From: Acholoe squamosa
Lineage: Eukaryota; Annelida; Polychaeta; Phyllodocida; Polynoidae
Length of the DNA stretch: 64,000 nt
NCBI GenBank assembly: GCA_949317995.1
Contig: OX439045.1
Location: 5,079,674-5,143,673 of the forward strand
Direction of reading: 5' to 3'
Positions 1 to 11,387 of this stretch are shown one piece after another. The first letter of the stretch is position 1, and every line of letters starts with the position of its first letter. A program made the position numbers and the translations under genes. Under the pieces are notes generated by a model. The model was not told the DNA's origin and made no database searches. It saw only the letters and a program-made list of their open reading frames with translations.

Positions 1-1178
1 AATTGTTTGGTGTCAGATTCGCTCGAGTGGCGATAGACATCATCAGTGGAATTAAGACAACGCCCCGAGACAATACTTGCATGATGGTCATAACCGACTA
101 TTATACCAAGTACACTCGGGTGTTCCCTCTTCCTAATCACAAAGCCACCACATGCGCGGAGGCGTTTGTGAAAGGCTGGGTACTGCATTTGGGTGTTCCC
201 CTTATGATGCACAGCGACCAAGGAAGAGAGTTCGAGTCGGAGCTTTGGCAGGAAATGTGCCATTACCTAGCTATCTGTAAGACCCGAACAAACCCATAAA
301 GACCACAGTCAGATGGGCAGGTAGAGCGGTTCAACAGAACCCTGATACAAGTGCTAAAGCCCCTGGTCAATACCCACCAGGACGACTGGGATGAACAGTG
401 CGAGTTTGTAGTACATGCCTACAACAACACTGTCCATTCATCTACTAATTGCACTCCAAACATGCTAGTGTTCGGCGAGGACATCATAATGCCCGCCGAC
501 TTAGTGTATGGAGTGGTTGGGATAGACCCGGAGGCGCCCTGCACTGTGTTGTTTGTGGAGTCGTTAAGGGATAGGTTCAAACAGGCATACGAGGCCGTTC
601 GGAAAGAGCTGCTGAAGAGTGCGAAGTGGCAGAAGGTGGGTTATGACACCAATGCTAAACGAATTCGTTTTAATGTTGGGGACAAAGTACTAAGGTACTA
701 CGAGCCGCTAGAACGGCTGAAGCTCGTAACGCCTTGGGAAGGTCCGTTTAAAATTATCCGCGTCATCTCCGAGTCTACGGTGATGATGGAAGACTGCCTA
801 ACTGGTAGGAAATGGAAGACGAATGTCGGAAAACTTCGGCCCTGGAAGGGACGCGAAGAGGCGGAGAGGGAGTTCGGTTACAAACCACCAGCATCTGTCC
901 CTAGCGGACCGAGCGTGGTAGTGCCAATGAAGCGCCCTAGAGGCCGGCCGAGAAAGACGCCGGGAGATGAGGTTATGGTGAAAAAGAAGACGAAAGCCAG
1001 GAAACGACCTAATCGTAAGAAAAGGAAAAATGTCTCGCTGAGTGAAGGCATTACGTATGGGAAAGGTCCCGCAGTGGCTAAGCGGAACCCAGAAAAGGCC
1101 GTACGTAAAGCCGGGAAAAATAAGAGGCTAACCGAAGGTGTTAGACGCAGTCCCCGGTTGAGGTCTGCTGTAACCTAA
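1..1178 (+). pseudogene. Ty3/Gypsy integrase, C-terminal part of pol, nonsense mutation
   Basis: The frame gives a retroviral-type integrase core: the first catalytic Asp in VAIDIISG, the second in MHSDQGREFE, and the Glu in DGQVERFNRTL, spacing consistent with D,D35E. The conserved TTPYHPQSDGQ stretch reads TNP-stop-RPQSDGQ, so one TAA at 297-299 interrupts an otherwise open frame. Downstream is the integrase C-terminal module (VGDKVLRYYEP, then WEGPFKI, the GPY/F signature), followed by a basic tail with RPRGRPRKTPG, which looks like an AT-hook rather than a chromodomain. The protein would insert element cDNA into chromosomes. The copy cannot make a full integrase. The N-terminus is cut by the window edge. 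Confidence 0.85.
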
Positions 1179-1690
1179 CTCAGTACACAACGAGCTGCTG
1201 CGTGTTGTCCGCCGTAGGCGGGTAACATACGTTCCACGGCTGGAGATGCCGAATGCGCCCTCCCCGGGTAGCTGTATCCCGTGAGTGGCGGTCGGATTAA
1301 CCGGTACATTCGCTTCGAAGCGTTGTATACACCGCCAAGCTCCAGATGATAGCACTCGGGTAGTAGGCCGCGTCTCGCATGTCGAGTCGAATGTTAGTTC
1401 GGATCTAGTTCCCTAGGTGGCGCCGCGGGTGCGGCGGGAAAGCGCGGAACTAGGTCACCGGATAGCCACGGCGGGATCTCGCGTGACGAGAGGTCTGACG
1501 TCATACTGGTCATAACTAGGGCGGACTCGTGGTGGTTAGACGCCACCCGTTTTCGCTCTAGTTAGTGTTGGCGGTTTACAGCCTCTAGCTGTCGAGTTAG
1601 CTTGTTCTAACACACCCCTTTTGTTGGACGAATCCTTCGAGAGGAGTCCAACACATTTGCCAATTTTTATTGGAAGTCGCCCTCAGTGCC
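1179..1690 (+). other. spacer between integrase and third ORF
   Basis: About 510 bases, GC-richer than the host sequence, with no convincing ORF. It probably acts as the leader or splice region for the downstream ORF, but no splice acceptor could be singled out. The short reverse-strand reading here is an antisense shadow. Confidence 0.5.
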
Positions 1691-4600
1691 ATGGCACAGG
1701 GGACGATTGATGCTGCGCGTCAAACTGCCAACGTTCTGTTGGAGGAAGGCGAGGACCCGAAGGTCCCGTCTCGGGTCGAGGAGTCTATGGACTCTTCTAC
1801 TGAGGAGGCAGCCCGGACGCTCTCGGCGATGGCCGAGGCCACCGACCGGGAGAGGATGCCACCTCCACCACCACCGCGCCCGGAGCCCGCGTCTACGGCA
1901 GCAGCTTCGGGTGGCAGTATGGATGTCTTGGACATTCCCCTGTATCCTCCGGGATTCAAGACTCGTATCGAACGTATGGCACACGTCAATTGCGAGGCCG
2001 GTGTTGTATACACCTCCTGGGGGACTTATATCCCCATGCACGCCTCCATGTTCGGATACGGACCGCTGGCGGCGAAACCAGGCGTGCCCGAGGCCATACC
2101 AGACGACTTCAAGACTCTGGTTATGGACTCGTGCAGCGACGAGTTGGCTGACAGTATGCCAGTCTCTTGGCTCCGCAACTATCAAAGGTTGGGGGAGAAG
2201 ATGGTGGTCAACGAGAGCTTGGCCCGAGCAGTGCTGATCTCCGAAGGCATCACCCGAAAGGCCGCGGAGTTAAGAGAGTCTGAGTCTGACATGGAGACAG
2301 ACTCTACAGTAACCCTCTCTTCGTTGGAAACCGACCGGGTCAAGCGATTGACCCATAAACCTGCGCCAAAGGGTTCTCTCATCTCGCGTCAGCAGGCTGC
2401 TGTTGAAGCCAAGCGAGCCGAGCTCACCAAGCAGCAGAAGCAGCTCACCGCAGCTCGTCGGGCCCACCGCAAACAGCAGGCCCAAAGCAAAGCTAAGGTC
2501 TCTTCCGACTCTGACTCCCCGGTCAGCGGTAGGAGGAGCCCTTGTACGGAGGACAGGAATCCACGGGAGTCGGATTCCAGTCCTGAGGTGCCGGCGCAGC
2601 CACCCAAGGTTCAGCGCCGGAAAAAGAAAAATGGAGCGAAAGCGTCTCCGGCAGAGCCCACGCCCCCCACCAAGCCGAGGGGCAAGGGCAAACCGAAGGC
2701 GCCCGCCTCCACCACTTCAACCACCACGGTAGCCACCTCGGTTACTGCAGCTTCCACTGCCAGCACCAGCGGGACAAGCGCCAAGTCTTCTACCAAGGCT
2801 CCGTCTGGTACTACCACCACCAGCCGAGCCAGCCGTAGGGGAGCAGGCATCTACACGGACAGTGAGGGAAGCGAAAGCGACCCAGAGCTGCCCGAGTCAG
2901 CCAAATCTGATTTGGAGTCCGTGACAACGTGGGAAGAAATGACCACGGATGTCCCAAAGGACGACAATCAGAAGTGGATGTGGAAGAATGCAGCCGAGGG
3001 GTTCAAGGAACGGACTCCCCGCTGCTTCGCGGACTGTGCCTATGACACGGTCCACTACATGTGTCCGGGCGCCGTCAATAAGGACGGTGATAGCGATGAC
3101 GAGGAGTGGATGAAATCCGGCCCCTCGGATACGCCAGTAGGTAAATTCTACCTCATTTGGATCGACCAGCTGAAATCCAAATTGGGGTCTATCTACAGTT
3201 ATGAGGCCCGGACAAAAGTCCATTGGGCGATGACCCAATGGGGACCAACCGGCAACCGCCGAAGGTGCCCATTTGAGTCGTGCCAGCTGGCTCTCACGGG
3301 TGAAAAGGTGTTCGAGACGAAGCCCCGCTTCGCTCGGCACATAGTGGAGCATCACATGCACCACAAACCTGTGATGATGTGCGTGCTCGGAGACCGTCCG
3401 AGCAAGTTATGTGATGGCTCGTTCAACACTCACCGGCGCCGAGACATGGCTCTGCACTTGCAGAAAGCCCATGGTATTGGCCTGGAGAAGACGAGGAAGC
3501 GGGCCATCAAGTGCTTCAACGAGCTCCTAGCTAACTGGGCCTCGTTGAGCGTAAAGGACATAAAGGAGCAGGCATTCGAGACCGGATTCTGCTCGTGGAA
3601 GAGTGGCAACTTGTTGACCTTCTTCCAGATCAACTTCTCCTCCACAAAGTTCGGGATGCCCAGCGAGGTGCACCTGAAAGTGAAGAAGTGGAGAGGAGAT
3701 GATAAACGGGAGAAGGCCAAAGCCCGCTCTAAGGGTCCTAACGGAGGCACAGCCACGGCTACTGGTGCTTCCAAAAGGACCCGAGCAGACCGGTCCGTAA
3801 GCCCTTCGGGTAACAAGGACCAGCCCAGACCAGCCAACCCAGCTGATCATCGTGAGTCGGGACAACAAGTCTCGGCTCTGGATATGCCTAGCAACCAGGC
3901 CCATAGGACGGTTAGCCAGGCGGCCACCCCGGCCACAACTTCGACACCTGCACCCGCGGAACAACGCCCGGGCGAAGCCTCTGCCAGCCAGGATGATGGG
4001 GGCGAACTCTTCGCTCCCCCATCCGGGTATTCATCTTGGTGGGCTGGAGAGGGATCTTCCGGCAAGCGCCCCACGTATAGTGAGTACGCGGCGAAGTTCC
4101 CTGCTATGAGACAGGCTGGACCCGAGTCGCAGGTCCTAACCTCCCTGGGCCGGACCAAGCCCCGTGGTAGAGGCCGTGGTGGGCTGGAGTCCACCCGAGC
4201 TTCCCCGGGTGGTGGCCGAGGTCGAGGTGGTGTCACGGTTGAGGGCCCGTCTGCTCCTCCAGCAGGCACCCCGCCTGCCTCAGTGGAGGCCGCCGCGCCC
4301 CCACCAGTGATAGTTCCACCAACGGCCCCTCGGGTGCCCGTTATGGAGCTAATCTCCGGAACTCTGTCAGGTCTTCAGGATCCGAACACGTTTGTTGACC
4401 ACCGCGATGTCCAAACGGCTCAGATCCAGAATGACCTGATGGCGGAATGGCAGGCATTGCACCGCCAGAAGTCGGTCGACTACTGGCGTGTGATGACTGA
4501 AGCCACCTTCAATCTGGTTTACGAAATCCAGAGGAGGGAGGAAGAGAAGATCAGGCAGCTGGAAAGGAAGAAAGTCGAGGAGGCTCTCGAATCCTGCCGG

Positions 4601-5068
4601 CGTCAGCAGATGGAAGCTGAAAAGCTTAAGGAGTTCCACCGCGCTGAGAACGCCAGGTACATTCACAGGTACAAGGAGGCTGACCTCAAATTCTTCCTGG
4701 CATTCGGGAAACACCTAGAGAAGTGGGACGGCCTTCCGTCGTCCCTAATCTTCATCCCGGATGCTCCACCGGTCCCGGCTGCTCCACCGGTTCCGGCTGC
4801 TCCACCGGTCCCGGCTGCTCCGCCGGTTCCGGCAGCTCCCCCACTTCCGGCTGCTCTTTTCGCCCGGACTGCCCCAGCTGCCATGGTTGCTTTACCTGCA
4901 TCCGAGGCACTGGACAGTCCATCCGCGGTGATGAGCGCTTTGAGCCTGGGGAGCGACACGCCCAGCGAGGCTTCCACGCTGCTCTCTGTGAGCAGTTGCA
5001 GCAGCTCGGCCCCATCTGCCTCAGTGGAGTCGGCTGAGAAGATGGACACGGATCCGGAAGATCTCTAA
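1691..5068 (+). CDS. large third ORF of the Gypsy-class element, zinc-finger protein of unknown function
   Basis: An uninterrupted frame of 1125 codons in the env position, downstream of integrase. The ATG at 1691 sits in a good context (GCCATGG); an upstream in-frame TTG is less likely. Layout: an acidic, Ser-rich N-terminus; a folded-looking stretch around residues 75-190; a Lys/Ser/Thr-rich low-complexity linker; then a Cys/His region near residues 525-590 with two C2H2-like fingers (CPFESC followed by HIVEHHMHH, and CDGSFNTHRRR followed by HLQKAHG). After that come an RGRGRG-rich part, a charged helical segment likely to form a coiled coil (about residues 935-1010), and tandem PAAPPV repeats. 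No signal peptide or membrane segment is visible, so this is not an obvious envelope. The long open frame beside a broken integrase suggests a young copy. A nucleic-acid binding role is inferred from the fingers only. Confidence 0.75.
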   Translation: MAQGTIDAARQTANVLLEEGEDPKVPSRVEESMDSSTEEAARTLSAMAEATDRERMPPPPPPRPEPASTAAASGGSMDVLDIPLYPPGFKTRIERMAHVNCEAGVVYTSWGTYIPMHASMFGYGPLAAKPGVPEAIPDDFKTLVMDSCSDELADSMPVSWLRNYQRLGEKMVVNESLARAVLISEGITRKAAELRESESDMETDSTVTLSSLETDRVKRLTHKPAPKGSLISRQQAAVEAKRAELTKQQKQLTAARRAHRKQQAQSKAKVSSDSDSPVSGRRSPCTEDRNPRESDSSPEVPAQPPKVQRRKKKNGAKASPAEPTPPTKPRGKGKPKAPASTTSTTTVATSVTAASTASTSGTSAKSSTKAPSGTTTTSRASRRGAGIYTDSEGSESDPELPESAKSDLESVTTWEEMTTDVPKDDNQKWMWKNAAEGFKERTPRCFADCAYDTVHYMCPGAVNKDGDSDDEEWMKSGPSDTPVGKFYLIWIDQLKSKLGSIYSYEARTKVHWAMTQWGPTGNRRRCPFESCQLALTGEKVFETKPRFARHIVEHHMHHKPVMMCVLGDRPSKLCDGSFNTHRRRDMALHLQKAHGIGLEKTRKRAIKCFNELLANWASLSVKDIKEQAFETGFCSWKSGNLLTFFQINFSSTKFGMPSEVHLKVKKWRGDDKREKAKARSKGPNGGTATATGASKRTRADRSVSPSGNKDQPRPANPADHRESGQQVSALDMPSNQAHRTVSQAATPATTSTPAPAEQRPGEASASQDDGGELFAPPSGYSSWWAGEGSSGKRPTYSEYAAKFPAMRQAGPESQVLTSLGRTKPRGRGRGGLESTRASPGGGRGRGGVTVEGPSAPPAGTPPASVEAAAPPPVIVPPTAPRVPVMELISGTLSGLQDPNTFVDHRDVQTAQIQNDLMAEWQALHRQKSVDYWRVMTEATFNLVYEIQRREEEKIRQLERKKVEEALESCRRQQMEAEKLKEFHRAENARYIHRYKEADLKFFLAFGKHLEKWDGLPSSLIFIPDAPPVPAAPPVPAAPPVPAAPPVPAAPPLPAALFARTAPAAMVALPASEALDSPSAVMSALSLGSDTPSEASTLLSVSSCSSSAPSASVESAEKMDTDPEDL

Positions 5069-5830
5069 GTGTCCATCTGATGGTGTCTCTTTGTACCCGA
5101 GGGTAAAAGCATTTAATATGCCAGAGGCACTGATCCTTACGCTGGACTCATTAATCTGGGACGGAACCTGCAGTGAAGATGGACGCTAACCCGAAACACC
5201 AAAAGGATTACCACACCTAACCGGGGCTCCATCTTCCCATCTTCATCAGGGCACAACATAACAGCAACGTGGCTTGCCACCACACACATGTCGCCGGGTG
5301 GAGCTGCAGAAACCAGTCGTTCCAGATTCGCCAGAAGTCCGGTATATTGTAAGGGCGATCCTGCTACCCTGGTAGGACGCCTATACTTATCAGTATTACT
5401 ATTTTGTATAAATCTATTTTTATATCATATTTATATTCTTATAATTAAAACAAACAAAATTTTTCTCGGGTTATCTACCCCACCTCGGGTCGGTTAGTTA
5501 ATACTGTAAAATTTTATTCATATCATCTGACTACATGTCTACAACTTTTAATTGCGTCTCGTATACTAAAATAACATTGTAACATTGTTACTATCTACCA
5601 CCATAGGTCGATGGTGCATAAGGCACCACTTCCTAGTTGTTATTATTAGTTATTATTACTTCGGGTTATATGCGACGATGCCTCATTATGTACATATTAT
5701 TTATAATGCCCCTTAATGTTCTATATTCTATACGAACTGTATATATAGACTTACCTATTTATGTATAATATTACTGTATAAAATTAACAATAGGTATTTG
5801 GTAATTACACCCAACCCTAGGTATAGTCTA
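5069..5830 (+). other. 3' untranslated region of the Gypsy-class element
   Basis: AT-rich sequence between the stop codon of the large ORF and the polypurine tract. The 69-codon reading at 5288-5497 runs into AT-rich sequence with no domain and is probably not a gene. Confidence 0.55.
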
Positions 5831-5840
5831 GTGGGGGTGG
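5831..5840 (+). promoter_or_regulatory. polypurine tract
   Basis: GTGGGGGTGG lies directly against the TG of the 3' LTR, where plus-strand synthesis of an LTR element is primed. Confidence 0.7.
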
Positions 5841-6202
5841 TGTAGGGGCCGGTATCGTCGTATATATATTAGTGCCGTTCATCCGAGAGACGTGTTCGTG
5901 TGGTGCTTGTTCCTTCTATGCCAGCTAGGTGTCGCTTTGCTATACCTCGTTGGTACAAGAGGGGGCAGCACCATGCCTCGCATCCAGCTTCTACTAAGAA
6001 GCCGGGCGAGCGGCAGAAGGAGACTGGACCTGGTCCAGTCCAGACGCTCAACATAAGCTACTGACCAAGTTGAATAAAGTCCTACCCGAGAGGTAGGGGT
6101 TTCTGGGGCTTTGCCCAACCCGAACTACTCGTGTTGTGTTGGTATATCTAGTGGTAAGCGAGCCAAAGAGCCACCCAACATATAAGTCGATACGAACCAT
6201 TA
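5841..6202 (+). repeat. 3' LTR of the Gypsy-class element
   Basis: Starts TGTAGGGGCC and ends CATTA where the inverted copy at 40500-40864 ends CATTACA, so the last two bases have been lost or mutated. It contains a TATA-like run near 5859-5869 and an AATAAAG polyadenylation signal near 6072. A direct comparison with the LTR at 40500-40864 shows only scattered substitutions. Confidence 0.85.
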
Positions 6203-6427
6203 TGGCTTTCCATGCCAATTTTGTTTTCACAACCAAACTAGTTGTATATAATCTAAGCTGATATTCCAATGAACTGATTTTAATCAATAAAGGTCATTTC
6301 AACTATTTTCGTCTGTAATCTATTACAAATTTACTTAAATTGAGCACTCATAATATGTGCTTACAATAAGAGAGCACATTGTTTTTCTATCTTTTAGGGT
6401 CAATATATAATGTGTATTAAATCTTAC

Positions 6428-6541
6428 CTTCGCACAGATTGCCTTGATATCCTGTGTTACAAGTACAAGTGAAGTTGCTTCCCAGGTCATCACATCGTCC
6501 CTCATGTTTACATGGATTTGGGGAACATGCATAGATTTCAG
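6428..6541 (-). CDS. gene B EGF exon, pair of A 32826-32939
   Basis: Encodes [17 protein letters not shown] then [12 protein letters not shown]. Flanked by AG on entry and GTAAG on exit. It is the last EGF exon before the missing 3' end. Confidence 0.8.
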
Positions 6542-9500
6542 CTGAAGTTTAAAACCAAAATGTATAATGTGAATGCCGATTCAAAAAGAGAGTATAGGAA
6601 TTTCTATCCCAAGGCCTTGGACACTTTTTGTGATAACTAGAATGCAGGGCAAAATATCAGGTACTACTTATGAAAAAGGAGTTGTCTAGCTATAAAACGG
6701 TGCTTAACAAAAGTCAACCAAAATGACCCAGTGATGTGAATAGTTCCTTTGTATGGATCAGAATTGCACATTCACTATAAAAGCCTGTTAGATTGAAGAT
6801 TCTTGCTACGTTTCTTCTTTTTGTATAGTCAGACACTTCTCCTGATAAAAGTAACGATTTCCTTTAGCTAAAGCGGGTATTCATTCCACTGCCCTCCGTC
6901 CACCGATATTTTGCTAATCTGATCACTTTTGATTATGTAAAAGTATGGAAAAAATTGGTCGGATTAGCAAAATTTCGGTCGGCTGATGGCAGTGGAATAC
7001 CTGTTTAAGACACATTGAATCGAAATAGCATGGTACTAACCTTCACACTGCTTGCCTTCATATCCAGATGGACAAGAACATGTATAAAAACCAACTCCAT
7101 CCATACACGATCCTCCATTAACACACGGGGTTTGATTACACTCATTGAAATCATCTGTATCAATGTAGATCTAGTTTAAAAGTAATGTTAATGCAATTTA
7201 TTGAAAGCTTTAACGTAAAACAACAGATTGGTCCAGGGAAAGGTTTAGCTAAATACAACAGCAATGCAGGGGCGTAGGAAAAGGGGGGGCCAGGGGGGCC
7301 TGGGCCCCCCAATCATGAAGGAGGTGGGGCCTGAGTATGTCTGGGCCCACCCAAAATTTGCCAAGAATTCATAATAAATTGGACAAGAGCTAAAACTTTG
7401 CATCTCAAATAAGATTGATATAGTAATGATATAGGGAAAATGAGGGCCCGGGCCTCAAATAAGATCTAAAATTCATCAAAAATGTCTTTTCTATACAACT
7501 TTTATATAGCTATGTGTAGGCCCTATTGCGCTTGAGCTGAAGATTTAAGTTGGTCGAGGTGGGGCCCCCAATTGGCCCCCCCAATGACGATTTGCTTCCT
7601 ACGCCTCTGCAATGTTCCATCCCATAGTTGGCCAGATAAAACACTTAACCTTGAGTGGGGCTAACCATTGTCTCTTTGTCACTGCGGTTAGATAAGACTG
7701 TGCATCCCAGTGCACCACACCCTCCTCCTCCCTGGAGGGTCTTGCCAAAAGAAAAAGAGGAAGTGTATCTGTAAATGTTTTCAGAGAGTGCTGAGGAAAA
7801 CATGTATGGCCCAACTCATTTTAATAGTTTTGACAAAGAAAGTACAGCAGAAAGAATGGAAAACTCTTTTTCCAATGTAAAAAAAAAACGTGCATGTTTC
7901 ATCTAAATGATTATCCAAAGAATCTTTTAGCAACACAAGAACGTGCACATTTTCCTTTTGGATTCACGTTTGTTTTTTGGCAAGACCCTCCAGGCACCTT
8001 ACTGCAAGCTACGGTGATGTATACACCGGATTCGCTGCCATGCTGCCTGTATCGTAACAATGGCTGCCAATCCAGTAATTACTATTACATGGTCTCAACT
8101 GAGACAAAAACTCACATTTCAATAGCAGTGGGCCAAGAAATTGACTATCTTCATTGCCATGATGTTGTTTTACTCTGCACAGTACTGACCCAGCAGAAGC
8201 AGTTACATAACTGATGCTAAAAGTTACATATTCCTTTCACTCTCCTAGGAGAGTGAAAGGAATATCCGTATTGATCATCAATGCGCCAGTAGAAATATTA
8301 ACGTCTGTCTTTGCTGTTACATGAGTATTAGGGTTTGGCATCTCACTGTTTACCATGCAATGATAAGTAGCTAATAAGACTGAATGCAACAGGGTGATAT
8401 TTTACCCAATCTTCTATTGCACTACTAAAATGCAGACTTACTGGCACTTCATTGTTGCATTATAACCTAGTCACACATATAGAAATGCACAATGATACAA
8501 TTCATAAAGATTTTACTTTCACATTGATTTCCATAGGTGCCATCTGCACAGTCACATGTATATGAAGTAACCCCATCAGTACACACTCCTCCATGTTGGC
8601 AGGGATCGGACATGCACTCATCAACGTCATCTGTAGAAGGAAGAGAACAAGTGTGAGTAAAAGAGACGTGTGAGCCTCAATAATTCTAAATTAGCTATTC
8701 TAAGGGCTGGTGCCACTGTGTCGGTCAGGACCATTTTCTGCTACTCCAAAATTGTTTTTCCATACAATTGCTTTATAAAAATTGGTCGGATTAGCAGAAA
8801 ATAGACCCGAGATATATTTTTAGTCTATGTGTACACATATATCCCTATGATTGCTTACACTGATCAACAATCCACCAGTTCACTTTTATATACAATAAAC
8901 CTAGCCTTGATTGTCCGCCTTAACCCCTACCTACTTGTGATCACACATTGTAGCATATTCCAAAAAAAATATTACCATGATTAATTGTCTTACTTTGGCA
9001 TTGTGGTCCATCAAATCCTGTCATGCAGTTACATGTGTACAACGTACCAGAAACAACACATGTCCCACCATTCTTACAAGGGTTTGGGCTACAGGCCTCT
9101 ACATAAGCTGCAAAATGTTACACATTGAATAATGCAAATTCAAGTGTACAACAATTGCAAACTGATGAATATTGATAGAGAAGGTTTGATATTTGATCAC
9201 ATATATTCAAAAATCTTGCCAAGTCTAACTTATTGGATCCTCACAACTATTTCCAATAGGAATGATTGGATAGATTATATTTATATAATAATTTTGAAGC
9301 CATCACTTACTTTCGCATCTATCTCCACCATAACCATTTACACATGTACAAGTGTATGAAGCAGCACCATCTATGCATGCTCCTTCATTCTGGCATGGAT
9401 TAGAACTGCAGTCATCAATATCATCTGATACAAAACAAGTCAAACATGTATTAGATAGCAGTGTGCAAGGATTATGCAATAGAGGAAGAAAAACATACTT

Positions 9501-11319
9501 TCTTATTTCAAGGAACAAGTATGTGCTTGGCAATGGTGGCCTAGGAGAACAGCTTCTTACCTAGACAATCACGTCCCTCAAATCCAGTTTTACATGTACA
9601 TGAGTATGATGCAACACCATCTGCACATGATCCTGCATTATGACATGGATTGGGACTGCAATCATTGATATTACCTGTAACAAAATAAGTTTTCCCTTAG
9701 ACATATTTATTTATGGAAGACTAAGTAGGGGAGCCCAGTCAACGTAAAAAGTATTTTCAACATTTGCGAATGTTTGGATTAGGTTTGAGTAAATAAACCT
9801 CTTTTTCTTAATGTTGAAAGTAATTTCAATGTATTTTCATCATTTGGGGTTTTAATCATTTGTAAAAATGTTTTTAGTTACTTTTGTTCTATGTTAAATG
9901 ATCTTTTTTGTAACCAAAAATAAAATTGTTTTATGAAGTTAAAAATATATTTTTAGCATATGTAAATCTTAATGTTCTTTTAAAACAGATGTTACTTGCA
10001 AACCTAAAAAAACATATCATGGATAGGAGCCAAATAACCTCCAGTATGATAAGCCTTTACCTAGCTATTACATAAAGTTTTGTAGGGCAGTCATAGAGCT
10101 GCATATAATACATGACCATCACTAGTGGGCTGTCATGTCGCCAAGTTAAGGGTCTTCACTACGACTTGAAGGTGAGCAGTCGTAGTGTGTTAAGAAAAGG
10201 CCTTGAGATCAGCTTTCCATATGACTTACCAATACCAAATGGACCCATGTAATGATAATGTGATGGTCATTGCTCATTGATAATAAAAAGAATCTACAAA
10301 TTGTATAAAAAAAAGGATCTTACTTTCACAGTGAAGTCCAGTATATCCATTCACACATGCACATGTATATGATGCAATACCATCTCTGCATGACCCACCA
10401 TTATTGCAGGGATTAAAAACGCAGTCATCGATATCATCTGAAGATTATATGACAAAATATACCGTTGACCTGTAAATTCCTAGATTTCTAAAAATATTAT
10501 ACTTATTGTATGTCCACTACTTTATCAGAGCTTTAGGTTTATCTTGAAGAAAATGGGTCACAGACCTGTGTTATCGATCAAAGACCAAAATAAGGTATCG
10601 TACATAGATACAATGCCATATGACTAGAAAGAAGAACTATTCTTTTGGAAACTGCATTTGTCAATATTGAGGCCCACATTCAATAGACTCTGTGGGGATT
10701 ATATGTGATAGAGCAAAGGTGTCCTAATAAGTACTTTTCAGCAAGTTATTTTTTTACAAGTTCTCCACACCAGCATTGGCTAGTGCCTAAAATCAAATCA
10801 TATGTGAAAGATACCAATGACTTCATCAATAAAGTAGAGAAGGAAGTGAAAATCACACATGACACAATCATGGGTCCACTGGATGTAGGCTCATGATACA
10901 ACAACATCCCGAATGGAGAGGGGGTGGATACCATTAGACGCTAGCTAACGGAGAGCAGAAAACTGTATGTGAACCCTAAAAATAACACTCTGGTACAACT
11001 ACTTTAATTTGTTCTTAAAAAAAGACAACCTTGACTTCAATGGTCGAAAATACCTAAAAATCCAGGGAACTGATATGGGGACAAAATTGGTCCCATCATA
11101 TGCATGTCTCTTTATGGAGAAAATAGAGACAAACACATGGCTAAGGTATATAGATGATATCTTTTTCACATGGGACCATGGGCAAGAAGGACTAACCAAA
11201 TGGTTGGAATATCTCAACAGATTCCATCAGACAATTAAATTCACCATGGAAACCTCAAAGGATGAGATTAACTTTCTAGATACCAAAATATAGAGACATA
11301 AGGACAGACTCTATACAGA

Positions 11320-11387
<68 letters not shown>

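Larger units (their letters stand above)
1..6202 (+). mobile_element. Ty3/Gypsy-class LTR retrotransposon, 3' part
   Basis: Read in order on the plus strand: the end of pol (integrase), a spacer, a large third ORF, a 3' untranslated region, a polypurine tract and a 3' LTR. The gag and reverse transcriptase would lie left of the window. The LTR is about 93% identical by eye to the inverted LTR at 40500-40864, which is followed by a primer binding site and a gag-like ORF, so the two partial copies appear to be one family. The element sits downstream (3') of EGF gene B and probably lies in, or replaced, the interval that should hold its transmembrane exon. Class assigned from the integrase and its GPF module; the exact clade is not resolved. 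Confidence 0.85.

Noticed and set aside
1667-5049. Several reverse-strand and alternative-frame readings opposite the large ORF
   Set aside because: They are shadows of a GC-rich, low-complexity coding strand and contain no domain.
1691-5068. Envelope gene in the env position
   Set aside because: No signal peptide, fusion peptide or membrane segment; Cys/His fingers and a coiled coil instead.
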